This document shows positions 35,801 to 48,808 of a stretch of 64,000 bases of DNA, piece after piece (position 1 is the stretch's first letter; each line of letters begins with the position of its first letter). A program made the position numbers and the translations under genes. The notes under the pieces were generated by a model, which worked only from the letters and a program-made list of their open reading frames with translations, had not been told where the DNA came from and searched no databases. The stretch comes from Suillus spraguei (taxonomy: Eukaryota; Basidiomycota; Agaricomycetes; Boletales; Suillaceae): positions 114,822-178,821 of the forward strand of contig JABCPU010000111.1 of NCBI GenBank assembly GCA_016800925.1. Direction: 5' to 3'.

Positions 35801-38333
35801 CACCGTTGAGCAAGCCGAGAATTTGTGAGGGGGAAATAGCAAGTCGGCTGGTATTGGTACATCATGGGGTTTTTATTTGGAATGGGTACTTCTGTCTTGA
35901 TTCGGGAGCAAATGATTAGATGATTAAATAGCTCGTAAACGAGTGATGGCGCGGCGGCAAATGCGCTTGTCGCACAGCCATAATATTACGTATGACCTCC
36001 AACTTAAGCCAGAATAAGTACACGTGTACCTGATTCCTTTACTCACGGTACTTGCTGATGCAGGTCACCACGCCGGCCAACTTGAACGACTGCCAGTCGT
36101 TCAAGTTGGCCGGCGTGGTGACCTGGGGGCTCCTGATGGGCAACTCATGCATGAGTTGTTGCGCTGTGCGCTGAACCTACCAGTACTCCCTGCGAGTCGT
36201 TGTTACCTTTTCGAGTTGCAAACGCAGTGTGAAAGTATTCGTCGTTTTCCCTGGACCTCTCGGCAGATCGACTCGTAGCTGTCAAGGTGAACTTGAAGGC
36301 GCATGTACAAGTTCCTGACCTACCGGAGCATCCGTGAGTCCTAATATCACCTGGTCATATGACGTGCTTGTGATGGTCAAGACTCGGTCGCTGGGCCCTT
36401 CTAGCAGCACGAGGTTCTCTTATGGGTTGTAGTAGTATTCCATGAACGATCAGGAGATTTTTCATCCGTACGTGACACATGTCCTGTTATTAATATAGGT
36501 GTGCCTTTTATATGGTCGCATTCTAAATTTGACTAGGTACCACTAATTTATTCATCAGTCGAGAACTCGTTGTCTCCACCAGTTGCGTCTGGCAAGTAAA
36601 TGACTGCGAACACGCAGGAAAATATTGTGCCATGACTTGATTGAACCGTGGATTGTCATTCCTGCCTTGTAGTCCCTTCGATTCATCTAAGGACTCGCCG
36701 ACCATCTCCACGCCGGTAAACAGACCACACTTCGTTTGCGTGTCCCACTCATTTCCTAATTCATTCACCTGTGCCGGTGTCCCACAACTTTATCCGATCT
36801 CCCGTTAATCACTTCCTTCTCGTTCAGAAACAACGATGTAGCATGTGCATGGCCAATTTTGTCTCCGTGCCATTCCTATCTGTTTCCCGCCCTTCAGGTT
36901 TAGTGAGCCGTCCTTTCGAGAAGCAAGTTGTCATTCAATAATAACTTCTTCGAAAGATAGCTCGCTGTGGGCACAATCATCCGCTGTTCGTCTAGCAGAC
37001 GTCGAGTATCATGTATTATCAGTGTCCTTCAAATTTTTGGGGGACTTTATCATTGATGTCTCCTCCCTTCCTGGTTAAACCACAGCCAACAACTTGGCAT
37101 AACTTTGTCTCAGCATTCATCCAGCAAAATCAAAACCATTACTCCGTTCAGATTTCAGTCTACGGTGGTACATTTACGTGTGTCGTCCTCGTGTTGACTT
37201 CACAGCTTCTAGTATAGGCCGTGCAGCTGAAGCGCCCATACATTTCTGATCATGCCTTGCATTCCGTCGGCCAGAGTCTTGATCCCCGGTTTTGCTCACT
37301 GGCCAATGATATCATATGCTGAATTGCGCCTCAGAGCGTACATCTGCATCTCTCTCCTCGAACGTGCCCGCCATCTCCGAGTCTCCCACTTTCAACACTC
37401 ATCTGGTGCGCAAGAAATACAACATCACTACATCTCAATCTTGTGGTTTCATAGTTTTGACCCTCGCCTGTCCATGTATATGTTTCATCAGAATGAATAT
37501 CTTTCTATCGGTCCAGACGTGTTGATTCTGTTGAACTTGATATTGCTTCGAATGCTTTGTTTCTTTCAACTTTTGATGCTTTAGCTAACATTGATACACA
37601 TACATCGTATTCCAATGTAGCGTAGGGTTGTGACGTGTGTAGGAATATATATGATCAAATAATCAGGAGACTACGGCGATGAAGGCATGGGCGCTAGTCA
37701 CATGGAGAGTGTATCATATTGTGAGCCTCCTGAATTCATGAAAGGCTACGCTGACACTCTGAATGAATAGCCTAAGTTTAACGAGTTGCTTTAGAAAGGT
37801 CAATGTTCGCGGTAAATCTTATCCTCAGCGACTGGATTCGATTACTTACATACCCGACCTGAATAGAAATCGCTTCTTTGCACACGGTAGGCGAATACGA
37901 TCACGATTCTATTATGAGCCTCGCTGGCTATTGTTTTCAGGACGGCGTCTGTGATTGATCAAACAGGTTCATACGTTGTGGGGTTGAACATCCTGGAAGG
38001 TCAGATAAGAGCTAACTATGAGTTCCTGAATAGAAAACTCAGCGTTGCATGCAGAAATCAGCAAAAGATCGACATACCATTGGGATCGTTAAACAACCCC
38101 GGAGTTGAGGCAAGAAAGCTAGCATGTGGAGAACTTCAGCGGAGGGGCCGGAAAGCCCTCCGGACTTACCCTGTACCAGTACGTAACCAAATAGAAGCGT
38201 TCATGTGTGCAGCATACCATACCATTACCAAGTTCTGCGGATCCAAAGTTCCAAACGTCTCGTTCTCGCAACCAGCAACGTACAAATACACAATCGAGCA
38301 TGCTATTTAGGTGCTCAACGCTATTCGAATTCA
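35801..38333. other. intergenic region with palindrome, no gene
   Basis: No gene supported. Frames such as 37252-37584 (+) and 37951-38310 (+) lack motifs, and the second is antisense to a minus-strand frame just past the ENGase stop. The most distinctive object is the perfect palindrome at 36061-36125. Confidence 0.4.
36061..36125. repeat. perfect 32-bp inverted repeat with 1-nt spacer
   Basis: The left arm (36061-36092, starting CAGGTCACCACGCC) is repeated exactly in reverse complement at 36094-36125, with a single C between. The next outer bases do not pair, so the symmetry ends sharply. The arms are GC-rich and could extrude as a cruciform or fold as a very stable RNA hairpin. A fold-back assembly artefact is the main alternative. 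Confidence 0.97.
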
Positions 38334-40979
38334 TCAATTACCTCCGAGTTCGAACATGCAATCCACGTGCGCACACATCTCCCATGGTAGGACATCGCCT
38401 TTGTCAGAAACTCCTTGCACATAAAAGCGTAAGCCTCTCCCGTCCATCACATCCTTTGGCAGAATTGTTGAATCCACGTAAAATCTATTAGCACGCCCAT
38501 CTAGGCCCGTTGTTCCGATGAATATCGCGGCCGTGGCCCCTGCGACATCTCCCGAGAGGGGGTGTGGGTTGACGTAGATATTGAAATAGAGAAATGAGGG
38601 GTATCGTTCTTTGGTATCGTCTAGAATCCATGCAGGATTCGGGTCTTCTGGTGAGGTTATCACCGGTAACACGAGATGCGGAAAAAAGGATACAATTTCC
38701 CAGGTGAGAACCCCGCTGAGACCAGTTGAAGGGGAGATGAGGGGCTTGGCACTTTGAAATTTAGCCCACAAAATCCCGGGGGTTCCCTTGGAGACACGGG
38801 CGGTGAGAGAAGATGTATGTACGGCAAGTTGACCGAACGAAACTGAAAATTCAATTGGCTGAGATGGATCTTCAGCAACAAAACCGATGATTAAGCCAAT
38901 GCCAATCGACGCGTTAGCTGTACCGGAGGGAAGCGAGAAGGTAAGGACTTGTCTGGTCCAACCATTCTTGAGATAAGATTGAGTGGATGCCCCGACATTG
39001 ACTTCTGCGAGATCTCCGCCACTCGTCATCAACGGCTTTATGAAAAGTCCAAGGTCAAGGTCGATCCCCTCACAAGCTACAGTTTTGTAAACGATGTTGA
39101 CGTCATATGACACAAGGGAAGTCACATTCAGTGACTGCACAGGAAGCCAGATGCACCGGAACAACGCATCATCGGCCGTACTGCCAGCACAAGAAATGGA
39201 AACTTTGAGGGTATTCCCTCCATTCCATGCGTCGCTCATGTCCAACATGGATGAAGCTAAAGGAAGTGGTTCTGGACTATCATTGTTTTCCCACATCACG
39301 GATGGTCGCGGCCACACCAGATTCCCAAGGGAACCTTGCTTATCGACATCAGTCCAACCGTCTTCTGTCTGAAGAATATTTACGCCTTCGACAAACCACG
39401 AACGCCCAACTCCTGGAGAGAATGATGTGTAAAAGACCAGCTTGGAAGGGTCTGGAGGGGTGGCATGTACAAAGAATGACGATACTGGCTTGAATGCACC
39501 GTGAGGACACTCAGGTTCTCCACGACGTCTGGGGGCATCAGGCACAGGGACCACCTCTTGAGGGTCTGCGGGACCGATCCATAACTTGCGCTCATATTCC
39601 CACCATTGATCCCAATTCCATCCTGGCTTATCTTGTTCGCTCTCCCATGTCCACGCTTGCCCGAAAAGGGCGACACTCAGGCCGAGTGATTGGGGATCAA
39701 TATGTGTCATGGCCCTGTAGGAGCCGAATCCTCCACCACCATGCGATCCTCGGCCCCAGACATCAACACCTGTAAAGATGCTTTGAAGAGACTTGACGGA
39801 AGAGATAGGAGACCCTTTCGCATCATCACCAATAAGCGCTGGATCCAAGCTCATGAAGTACTGGGCGGTGAGAGCCGGAAAAGATGGCGGCCACTTATGC
39901 AATACGCTTGAGATAAAGGCGGTGAATGTAAACACGCACTTACAGTGTAGTTTGTGAAGAATGCGTCAGACGAGAGGAAAAACGGCAGATTTAGGCTGTT
40001 CAATCGGTCCTGCCACCTCATTTGGCCATTGAATACCACACTATCGTACCTGTCATTCGAATTGGGTCAGGAACATTTGTGATAAACTTTTGATCCGCCT
40101 TGGCCTTACCAAATAGCTTGGGCGTGCGGACCAACTTTGGTGACGAGCTCAGATCTCAAAAGTAAAATCCATCCGGCAAGCGCCCGCGCTTGTTCCGGGC
40201 CTCCTCGAAGCGGACATTCGACATTCAGGAGATAGCCATCAAACCCGCGCTGGCGAGCAAGCTCTGCTAAAACTGAGGCATAGTGTCTTGAGATGGGGAT
40301 TGAATTTGTGCGTAAAATTGGGCCTGCGTCTGCCTGAGGACACCCGACTATCAGCTGGAGACAGTCGCCTTGTCCAGATCCCTCAAATATTCTGGAACAT
40401 GGTGAATGAAGTGCGGGTTATCTAATGTTGTTTTGTGGAGCTCACAATGTTCCAAGCATCTTAACCCCTTGTCGATGTGCAGCGTTGATCCATCCTGATG
40501 GAGGAATAGTGATTCTGTGATGCGAGAAGCTGGCACGAGTGATGAGGTGCGATAAGATAATCAATTAGGTCAACGTACTACACGAATGTGTCACATAAGT
40601 GCCAGAAATTGAATGTATAGCACAGGCCAGAAGGAGATTCAGTATACCCTCCCTGTGCAGAATGGAAGACCGAGTCATTTCATTACGGCTACTGATCATG
40701 ACATAAATCAACCGAGTCACCTACTGACTTTATAATCGTGGCACACCTTTGATAGGCGGGTCAGTGAAGCATAATGGAAGAGCATGAGTTTTGCTTCTTC
40801 ACCAAAAGCTTCCCTCTCCGGTTCAATAATTCTGCAAACTGAGGACGGGCCTGATACTCCATGACAGCGATCAACTTTTCGTGAGGGAGACTAGCCCACT
40901 GATCAAGCTCGGCTAGAGACTCAAAATAGGGTGCCTCGTCGCCAACAAGTTTTCCATGTCCAGTTCCTCGTAGGGGCAT
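38334..40979 (-). CDS. GH85 endo-beta-N-acetylglucosaminidase (ENGase)
   Basis: Cleaves the chitobiose core of N-glycans, leaving one GlcNAc on the protein. The ATG at 40979 gives MPLRGTGHGKLVGDEAPYF with no signal peptide, so a cytosolic enzyme acting on free or misfolded-protein glycans is likely. Exons in order: AELDQWASLPHEKLI; HHRITIPPSGWINAAHRQG with VKMLGTL; FEGSGQGDCLQLIVGCPQ; GFDGYLLNVECPLRGG; AIWYDSVVFNGQMRWQDRLN; FFLSSDAFFTNYT; then the long last exon with GVDVWGRGSHGGGGFGSYR and a beta-sandwich C-terminal part to FELGGN (stop 38334-38336). The family's catalytic N-x-E is present as NVE at 40218-40226. Intron positions keep the frame throughout. It diverges from RNA14 with 122 bp between the start codons. 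Confidence 0.9.
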
Positions 40980-41101
40980 GACGTTCCACGAACCCAAGCT
41001 GGCGTGGTAGTTGACGATGATTAGAAAAGAGCGTGGGAAATAGCAGTGGGGTTGTTGTGTATGATGAACTCTCCTCCACATCGTTCTTTTTTTCCGTTTT
41101 T
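40980..41101. promoter_or_regulatory. 122-bp bidirectional promoter (ENGase / RNA14)
   Basis: The only DNA between two divergent start codons. It contains a pyrimidine-rich tract just upstream of the RNA14 ATG (TTCTTTTTTTCCGTTTTT) and no obvious TATA box. Both genes must be driven from here unless transcripts overlap. Confidence 0.6.
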
Positions 41102-44100
41102 ATGACGGAAATGTCGGAGGAACAACAAAACAGTATAGTCGATATCGAAACACCAACAGAAATCGCAACGAACGACACCGAGTATATTGGAGACAAGACT
41201 CAACCAACCGAAGAGATTCTGAATGCTCTGAATGCTCTCAACCAGACAACCGCTCAAAACGGGCACGAACAATCTCCAGCTCTGCAAGGCAATGTCAAGC
41301 AAGATACACCCAGTCAAGAAGCTCCGTCTGAATGGCATGTCGTGCGCGAGAAGCTGCGTGAGCAACCTCATGATCCAGACGGCTGGAACAAACTCGTCGA
41401 CCTCGTCGAGGCGCGCGCTGAAATTGAACAAATAAAACAGACATATGAAGCTCTACTTGAAGTCTATCCCAACACGGTATGCACCTTCCAGCCTTGCACT
41501 CGACAGTCCTTAACATGTATCACAAATACCAAGTCGTCCGCCCAAATCGCCTACCTCAACCATTTCCTGAGCCCTGGTCTTTTTCCATACGCCGAAGAAC
41601 TCTTCAGAAGATTCCTGAGATCTTCTCCTCTAGTTGACCTCTGGAAGTTCTATCTTACCTACGTCAGGTCAGTGTGATATGTGTGCTGTATTCCAGATAC
41701 ATTGAACTACTTGCTCAGACGAGTGAATACATCACCGGCCAGTCGCGAAGCTGTTAGCAAAGCGTATGAATTTGCCTTGAGCCGTATAGGCCAAGACAAA
41801 GATAGCGGAGATATTTGGAGTGATTATATTCAGTTCCTCAAGGCTGGAGAGGTTTGTCGTATTCCTGCCACTTTCAGCGCGCCACTAACGCCTGTGACAG
41901 ACGACCACAACATGGGAAGAACAGCAAAAGATGGATGCTTTGCGCAAGGTTTACCATCGTGCCGTTCAAATACCTCTTGAAAATGTCGAGAAGCTCTGGT
42001 CAGAACTTGAGACTTTTGAAAATAGCCTCAACAAGATAACGGTAATTCACTTTGCTAATGTGACACGATATGATTGTAATGGTGGTGCAGGCCAAGAAAT
42101 TCATGTCAGATCTATCCCCATCATATATGCAAGCTCGTACAGTACTTCGTCAGCTCCAACGGCACCTGGGACCGTTGTTCCCTCCGCCGCCAGCTTCGTC
42201 GTCGACACGACCACATCTATACCTTCCTCCTACTCCTACGTTCAATGCGGCTGAAAGGGCACTTGTCGGGGCTTGGAAAACTTACTTGAAGTGGGAAGAG
42301 AGCAACCCACTCGAGTTTGAGGACAAGGATAAAGCAACCCTTATTTCACGTATACAGGGTGTGTATCGCAAAGCTGCTATACGAATGAGGTTTTATGCAG
42401 AAATATGGTTTGTCTCCAACTTTGACTCTATCATGGATAGCTCATCGTCTACAGGTATATGTCTTTCGTGTGGACAAACAGCATGGGTAAGCCGGAAGAG
42501 GCGCTGAATACCCTCAAGTCTGGCATGGAGGCCAATCCTACCAGCTTCCTCCTCCACTTTGCGTACTGTGAGCTGCAAGAGTCCCGCAAGGAACACGTTG
42601 ATGTCACGGCGACGTTCGACAAGTTCCTTGACGTCTTGCGTGCTGAGTTGGATGAGCTCGAAAATCGTATTAATTCCGCCAACTCGTCTTTTACGTCTGA
42701 TGGCTCCGGTCGTACCGTGCCTACGAGTGCTCCAGCTGGGAATGGTTTAGGGTCGTTAGAAGCGGGAACGATCTCCAATACTTCTTCATTTGCTACTCAG
42801 GCTTCCGATGAGAAGCCTCCAAAAGTCAAAGAGCTCTCCGACCGAAGACAAGAATATGGTGTTGTTTGGATCATGTATATTCGGTTTGCACGACGTGCTC
42901 TCGATCTCAAGGCTTTTCGTTCAGTATTTGCGAAAGCTAGGCGTGACCGATGGACGCCATGGGAGGTGTATGAAGCTGCTGGTACGTTGAAGGCTTGAGA
43001 GTTAGAACTACAGATAATGATGGTCCCTCTTCAGCTCTAATGGAATACCACTGCAACAAAGATGGTGGTACCGGCGTAGCATCACGTATCTTTGAGAAAG
43101 GTTTGGAAACTTACGGTGATGAGATTGAGTTTGTTCTGAGATATCTCGGATTTTTGATATCCGTGAATGACGAGAACAGTTGGGTTCCATTTTCTTTACG
43201 TGTCGTCGTCCACTCACTATTTCCTCGCCCAGATGCTCGAGCTCTTTTTGAACGTGTTATCACAGCTTTTCCACCTGAACGCGCTCGTCCTCTTTGGGAA
43301 AGGTGGGCTCGTTATGAGTACCAGTATGGTGATCTTGAGGCAGCACAGAAGCTTGAAAAGAGAATAGCTGAAGTTTATCCCTCGGGTACGTACACGCATA
43401 CTTCATTTAGGATGTGGAGCTTACAGTCCCTTCAAGATCCGCCCATCAAACGGTTTGCTCAACGACATACATACCTGGGAACTGATGCCATTGCAGCACG
43501 GGATCTTGGGTTTGCTATGGCAGCTCGTCAGCCTGCTGCGTTGGGTTCAGCTAGCACCTTAAATTCTATTGAAAAGCGAACAGACTCTTTATTCTCTTTG
43601 ACTTCAGCTTCGCATATGCTAGGCGGTCAGCCGCCCATAAAAAGAGCATCGTCTCCGGACTACAAGAGACGTGAGGGATCTGCTAGACCTGACTTTGGCC
43701 CCCCTAGCAAGCGACAGAGGCCATCATCTCCGCCTCGCGACCGTGACCGAGAAAGGTGGGAGGGTCCTCCTAGAAGGCGATTTGGAAGCCCCGCAGGCTG
43801 GGAAAAAGAACGAGACAGAGAACTGCAGCATGTTAAGAAAGATCGTGAAGATGACAAGGCGTCTACTTTACCCGCTGTTATCTCGTGGTTTGTCGGACAA
43901 CTACCTAGCCCAGCTTCCTTTGATGGTTCGTCAGACTATTTTCCAAACTGAGGAATTTCTGATGCGAGATTTATCATAGGCCCCGTGTTCCGAACTGATG
44001 ACCTGATGATGTTATTACGCAATGCGGTGATTCCTAGTGCTACTAGACGTGCTACCCCACCACCCACGCCGCTCCCGCCTGTGCCTCCCGTTGTCCGTAC

Positions 44101-44271
44101 TAGTGCGTGTACTGATTAATTCCAGTTGACGTATCTTCTAATTCATGCACAGGTGGTGGTCGTCCACCACCAGATTATGGACCATACCAAGGACCTGGAG
44201 GAGGGACTCGCGGGGACGCCGTTATTAGTTTTATTCCTACGTGCTTAAATCTAACTCGTGGTTTTTCGTAA
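41102..44271 (+). CDS. RNA14: mRNA 3'-end processing factor RNA14 / CstF-77
   Basis: Scaffold subunit of the cleavage and polyadenylation machinery (yeast CF IA, metazoan CstF), nuclear. The ATG at 41102 is the first in the frame ([16 protein letters not shown]). An acidic leader is followed by HAT (half-a-TPR) repeats: [165 protein letters not shown] and [20 protein letters not shown]. The C-terminal part holds the RNA14 tail ([20 protein letters not shown]), then an Arg/Pro/Ser-rich region ([13 protein letters not shown]) and a short final exon ([15 protein letters not shown]) to the stop at about 44271. At least nine short introns keep the frame. Confidence 0.9.
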
Positions 44272-44471
44272 TCCTTGCGTTTCCTGTATTTTCTTTATAA
44301 TCATATTGCAAGTCAGTGATTCCGCAGCACTCTCACCGTTATGCCGCTTAGAATCTGTCACTAACACTTGATCTTGATCCTATCTCTTACACCAATGGAC
44401 CATTTGTCTCAATATACCACTGATTGGTCCTCCGGGAGTCTCACCCGACTCCTGAGTATGTTCGATTAGTA
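44272..44471. terminator. 3' region of RNA14
   Basis: AT-rich sequence after the RNA14 stop, with TATTTTCTTTATAATCATATTG near 44288-44309 as a plausible cleavage/polyadenylation zone. The inserted LINE tail begins immediately after. Confidence 0.3.
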
Positions 44472-45045
44472 TTTTTTTTTTTTTTTTTGATCCTTGTTTA
44501 TTGTCCGTTGGGGCTATGCCCTATGATGGACACTACCTACTGTACATCTAATCTATTCGTATATGCTTTGGTCCGTTTTTTGGTTGTCTATGCTATACAG
44601 TGGTCCTGGCTTGCGCGCGGACGTTAGGGCCTTCTTCAGGCTCTTGATATGATTTGTGCGACTTGTTGTCGCGTTTCCTCTATTCCTTCTCCTTTTCCGC
44701 TGGGGGGGTTACATCTCCGAAGGTTTGTTCCAATCTTCTCGTGCGCGCGATGTACGTCAACGTTGCTCTCATTCCCTTGCTTTCGTTCAGCAGGTACTCG
44801 ATTTTGCATTGTCTTGCTCCGACTTCTTTCCTCATTTGTTCTCTCTGGTTCACGTATGCTGGGCAGACTAGGATGAAGTGGTGTACCGTTTCGTCATGGT
44901 TTTCGCATGCTGGGCAACGCGCCGTTCGATTAGTATACCAGCAATGACAGTGCGATTCCCATTTGGTGATTTCGTGTGTAGGATCTAGATTCCTCCACAT
45001 TTCGGCGGCAGTACTGCATTCATACACATGTATCATATGATATTG
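44472..45045 (-). mobile_element. 5'-truncated non-LTR retrotransposon (LINE) 3' end
   Basis: On the minus strand the frame 45036-44680 codes the C-terminus of a LINE reverse-transcriptase ORF. It has the typical terminal zinc-knuckle phrase CPACENHDETVHHFILVCPAY and the end RRLEQTFGDVTPP. A 3' UTR follows and then a poly(A) tail, seen as 17 T on the plus strand (44472-44488). The truncated 5' end with an intact 3' poly(A) end is the signature of target-primed reverse transcription. Sequence before about 45045 is not recognisably LINE. The insertion lies in the narrow gap between two convergent genes. Confidence 0.75.
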
Positions 45046-45203
45046 TTCGGGAAGAGAAACCGAGTAAGTAAGTCATTCTGTTTCCATGTCTCGATTACAA
45101 TTTATACACTGGGCTGGGCTTCTGGACAGACCCGTTCAACGTACTCCAAGGCAAACGCAGTAATTGTGTGATTCCACTACCGCCTCTATGAAAAGACTAC
45201 CAA

Positions 45204-47759
45204 CTAGACAGGCGTCCTTGCTTCGCTCGATAACGAGAAAGACGCCAAAGGTTTAGTCGCGTGATGATATTGAACGCCCGTGCTAACACCAAGAATCTCA
45301 TCCGCCTCTCGTGATCCAGCAAGCGGGACATCCTTCCTCAGCGAAACCTTGACAGGATCATCACCAGTTATATGCGCCAACGCAAACACGACGTCGAGGT
45401 CTTATATGATAGATAGAATTGAAATTAATCACTGGGAACTGAACAGAAGACGTGCAAAAAATACCTTCTAAAGACCGACCGCCAGTTTCGGGGAAGAAAA
45501 AGTAAACGAGTGGAAGGATGGCTGCGTTCAGGGCTGCGAAAACGATGTAGGTTCTCCAGGAGATGTTGTCGAAAGATGGGCCGACGACCATCACGACGAC
45601 GAAGTTGAATGTCCAGTTTGACGCTGGAAAAACGATAAGTAAGTGGATTTGTCTATATTTCTCGGCGTACGAGTGACGGACCTGTGCTTAGTGCGTTTGT
45701 TTGTGCACGTGTTCTGAGCCCTGCAAGCTCAGCACACTGGAAATCACCATCGAATCACCGAAAAATCAAAAAAGGTTAAGATCATCGTTTCTGTACTCAC
45801 GTATAACCAAGCCATCCCCAGCCACCCAATAGCAAAGAACGTATTGAAGCCGAATAGCATGACCACGCTTACAATCTGCGCTGGCCCATTGTTGATACAT
45901 CCCAAGATAGCCAGGAGCAGCATCACGATGCATTGACCGATTGTGCCAATCAGCATGAGTTGGCGCCTGCCGACATAGTCTATCGCATAATAAGCAATAA
46001 AAGAAGCAAGGAAATACTCTGTGCCGTTGGCGCAGCGGTAATCCGCGCGTTGACATCGGAGAGACCAAGACGCTGGAATAGAATAGTCTGCGTGACATCA
46101 GCATTGTTGTAGGCCATGCGGTTGCATGACATACGGCGTAACTGGCGAAAGCATGTGTTTTAGATCATAACAAGTCACATCAAGAGACTGAAATACCCAC
46201 TAGGTAACGAGGTTGATTCCAGTTAGCTGCTGCATCATCTGACATGTCACAGCAATGACTGTTCGTCTGAAGTTTTGACTGCGACCCCGGTAGTGAGTTC
46301 ACGTAGTGAACCCTGACTAGATGTTTCGACGCCAACAGCTTCACAAATACCGTAGTAAGTGCGCTGAACTTCTGGATCCGTGGGAGGTTTGTCTTCCATT
46401 GCGGATAGAACGGCCATCGCTTCTGCATTGCGACCATGCTTTACCAACCTAAGATTCTGTTTAGTTTCGTGAAAATCGTGGAGAATGACGAGAGCCTACC
46501 ATCTCGGAGACTCAGGAAGCTTGCGTAGCGTGCCAAATCGAATCTGTTAGTACTAATATACACATTTTTGGGAGAGAAACAGAACTCACGAATCCAATGC
46601 ACGTCACCATAATGATTTCAAATACCAACTGCAGAGCTATCGGAACTCTCCATTGGGCAGACGACCAACTTACGAAGAATCTGGTTTGACTGGTCAGACA
46701 AGCTTAACCTTGGTATAACGCTGAAACATACAGTGCTAAGTCAACCCACTAAAGCACTATATCAGCAAAAATGAACAAAAGAAAATCACGACTTGCGCAC
46801 ATAGCTGTAAGACAGCAATCAATTTTCAAATAAATCAATATAATAGCGCACTTACGCAATGGATACTCCAAGCACAATCAAAGTGCCCTCCATCATGATC
46901 CTAGAAGAACTGTGACTTTTTTATTGTGTTGCGTATGAATGACATACATTCGACCCCTCTGTGCGGAAGGGGAGAGCTCTGCATGATATGTTGGTACCGT
47001 CGACGTCTACAGACTTGTTTCAGCAGAATTCGGAAAGCATGAATAATCGCCACTGACTACCAGACCATTTCCGAAGCCTGTGAAGATACGAGCAAAAGTC
47101 AACTGTATGAAAGAAAATGCAGTCGTTTGCAGAATTGCACCTATGAGGAATTCAGTTGATATTCTTGACGCGATATAATTTGCCTACCAGTCATCATTAT
47201 GCTGCCTCCTAAAGCAATTGTTCTGCGGCGACCGAGCCTATCTCCCACCCAAAGATTGGAGAGAGCACCGAAGAGACAACCCACTTCCTGTAAGGTATAA
47301 GCACAAAAGATAGCATACAAAAGGTGACAGCATACGTAAATGGCAATTGTGAAGCTCTGAAGAGTTGCATGATTGGGGTGGCTGGCCTCCACTATTACTT
47401 CAGGGAAGGCAGCCTCAAACTTTTAGGATGAGTATAGTATATTTGCATGCGAGCGATAGAGTATATCGTTACCTGATTGCCTGTAATTAGTGATGACATG
47501 ACACCCTGGTCATACCTGAATCGCAAAATGAGAAGATTTCGATTGTTAATCACTTCTTAACGCACCCAAGGAGTGTAAATCCTATTCCTGCTACAAATGC
47601 TACTGCAGCTGTTAGCTTACGACCATGCAGCGAGGGAGCATGAGCAGTGATATCTGCTGAATCCAAGTCGAATTGTTGATTTATCTGCTGATGGTTAGTA
47701 TCAGTCTTTTCTGTGATAGATGGCCCATGTTTCTCCTGGTTAGACGGAGGAAGTGACAT
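45204..47759 (-). CDS. MFS sugar transporter (sugar porter family)
   Basis: Hexose-type proton symporter or facilitator of the plasma membrane. The ATG at 47759 starts a polar cytosolic tail (MSLPPSNQEKHGP), then the first helix AAVAFVAGIGFTLLG leading into YDQGVMSSLITGNQ. Diagnostic motifs follow: NLWVGDRLGRRRTIALGG (loop 2-3), QTTAFSFIQLTFARIFTGFG, NVSTVPTYHAELSP, the intracellular stretch HGRNAEAMAVLSAMEDKPPT, MMQQLTGINLVT (helix 7) and YFFFPETGGRSLEG (after helix 12). The C-terminal tail runs from about HITGDDPVKVSLRKDVP to SSEARTPV, stop at 45204. There are at least a dozen short introns. No frame lesions were noticed. Which sugar it carries cannot be told from sequence. Confidence 0.87.
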
Positions 47760-48808
47760 AGTGCTGCGTATGTATGGATTCTTGTTGTCGAAGGATGATA
47801 GTTATGTAAATACTCGAGCGGCTTCCAGCTTCGATCCTGACAAATGGGAGCTCATATCCACGCCTGTTGATAACCCCACAATGCCTTTCGGGGATCAGGA
47901 TGCAGCCGCGGAGGCCAATGTCATTCATGATTGGAGATAAGGTCAACTATTGAATCGTAATGGTCGAATTCTGTGATGAAGAGCGGTGATGACGTCCTGA
48001 AGAATCAAAGTATTTTCTATAAGAAGCTCCCGGTTTCGTTGGCTCGTGAGACGTATGTTGCATAAAAATAGGCTGGTGCCACAATTGCTTGAATATTACA
48101 TTTGTGTCATGAAAGTGTGAAACCTGAGGAGGACAACCAGCAATTGAGGTCAGGTTCTCGACAAATCAAAGACACAAGACCAGAAGTTTTCGATTGACAC
48201 GCAGGTCATAGTGACCGAGATAACACTGACGTTCGCCATCGAACAAGCTCAGAAGTAAAGAAGAGGTGCAGAATTTGAAAATGACTATATTTATATACCG
48301 CGGAAACTGTTAAGACACCGTGCTCTATAAGATAAGGAGATTAATGGCATACCATCTGTCTTGCGTTGGCACACGGTCATTGCATTCTTTCATTCCCCTT
48401 GAGATTGTGATAGCTGTGCATTTTCAAGAACGAAGTCTTCGATGGTTTGATGGATCTATAGGGCGAGGTGTTGTGAGGGTCCACTGGTTGATGCCCGTAA
48501 AAGCGCCAGTATTTTTGCATCAGGGAGTATCCGAGTCATGAAAAGATAAACAAGAAGGGATAAAAGCTAGGGCCACCATTGGGGTAGATATGACTCACAT
48601 TGCTTACAATAAGTTATGGCCATCGATGTCGCAGAGGTGAGCTCGATGACGGTCGAGGGCGTCTATGTCTTATTTGGACGCGTTCTGACGGGATCGTCAC
48701 AAAAAGGGTAGCCTGTTCATGCATGACGCTGAGACTACAAATGCCGGTGGATATTACGTACCCAGTACTGTGTACACCTAACGTAATTACTAATTAGACT
48801 CGTGTATA
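47760..48808. other. upstream region of sugar porter, no gene
   Basis: No gene supported. Immediately right of the sugar porter start this region should hold its promoter. Short frames (48320-48541, 48600-48797) have no motif. Confidence 0.4.

Noticed and set aside
35801..35842. Upstream extension of the carboxypeptidase N-terminus
   Set aside because: The longer frame starts at TTG and would put polar sequence before the signal peptide; the ATG at 35800 fits better.
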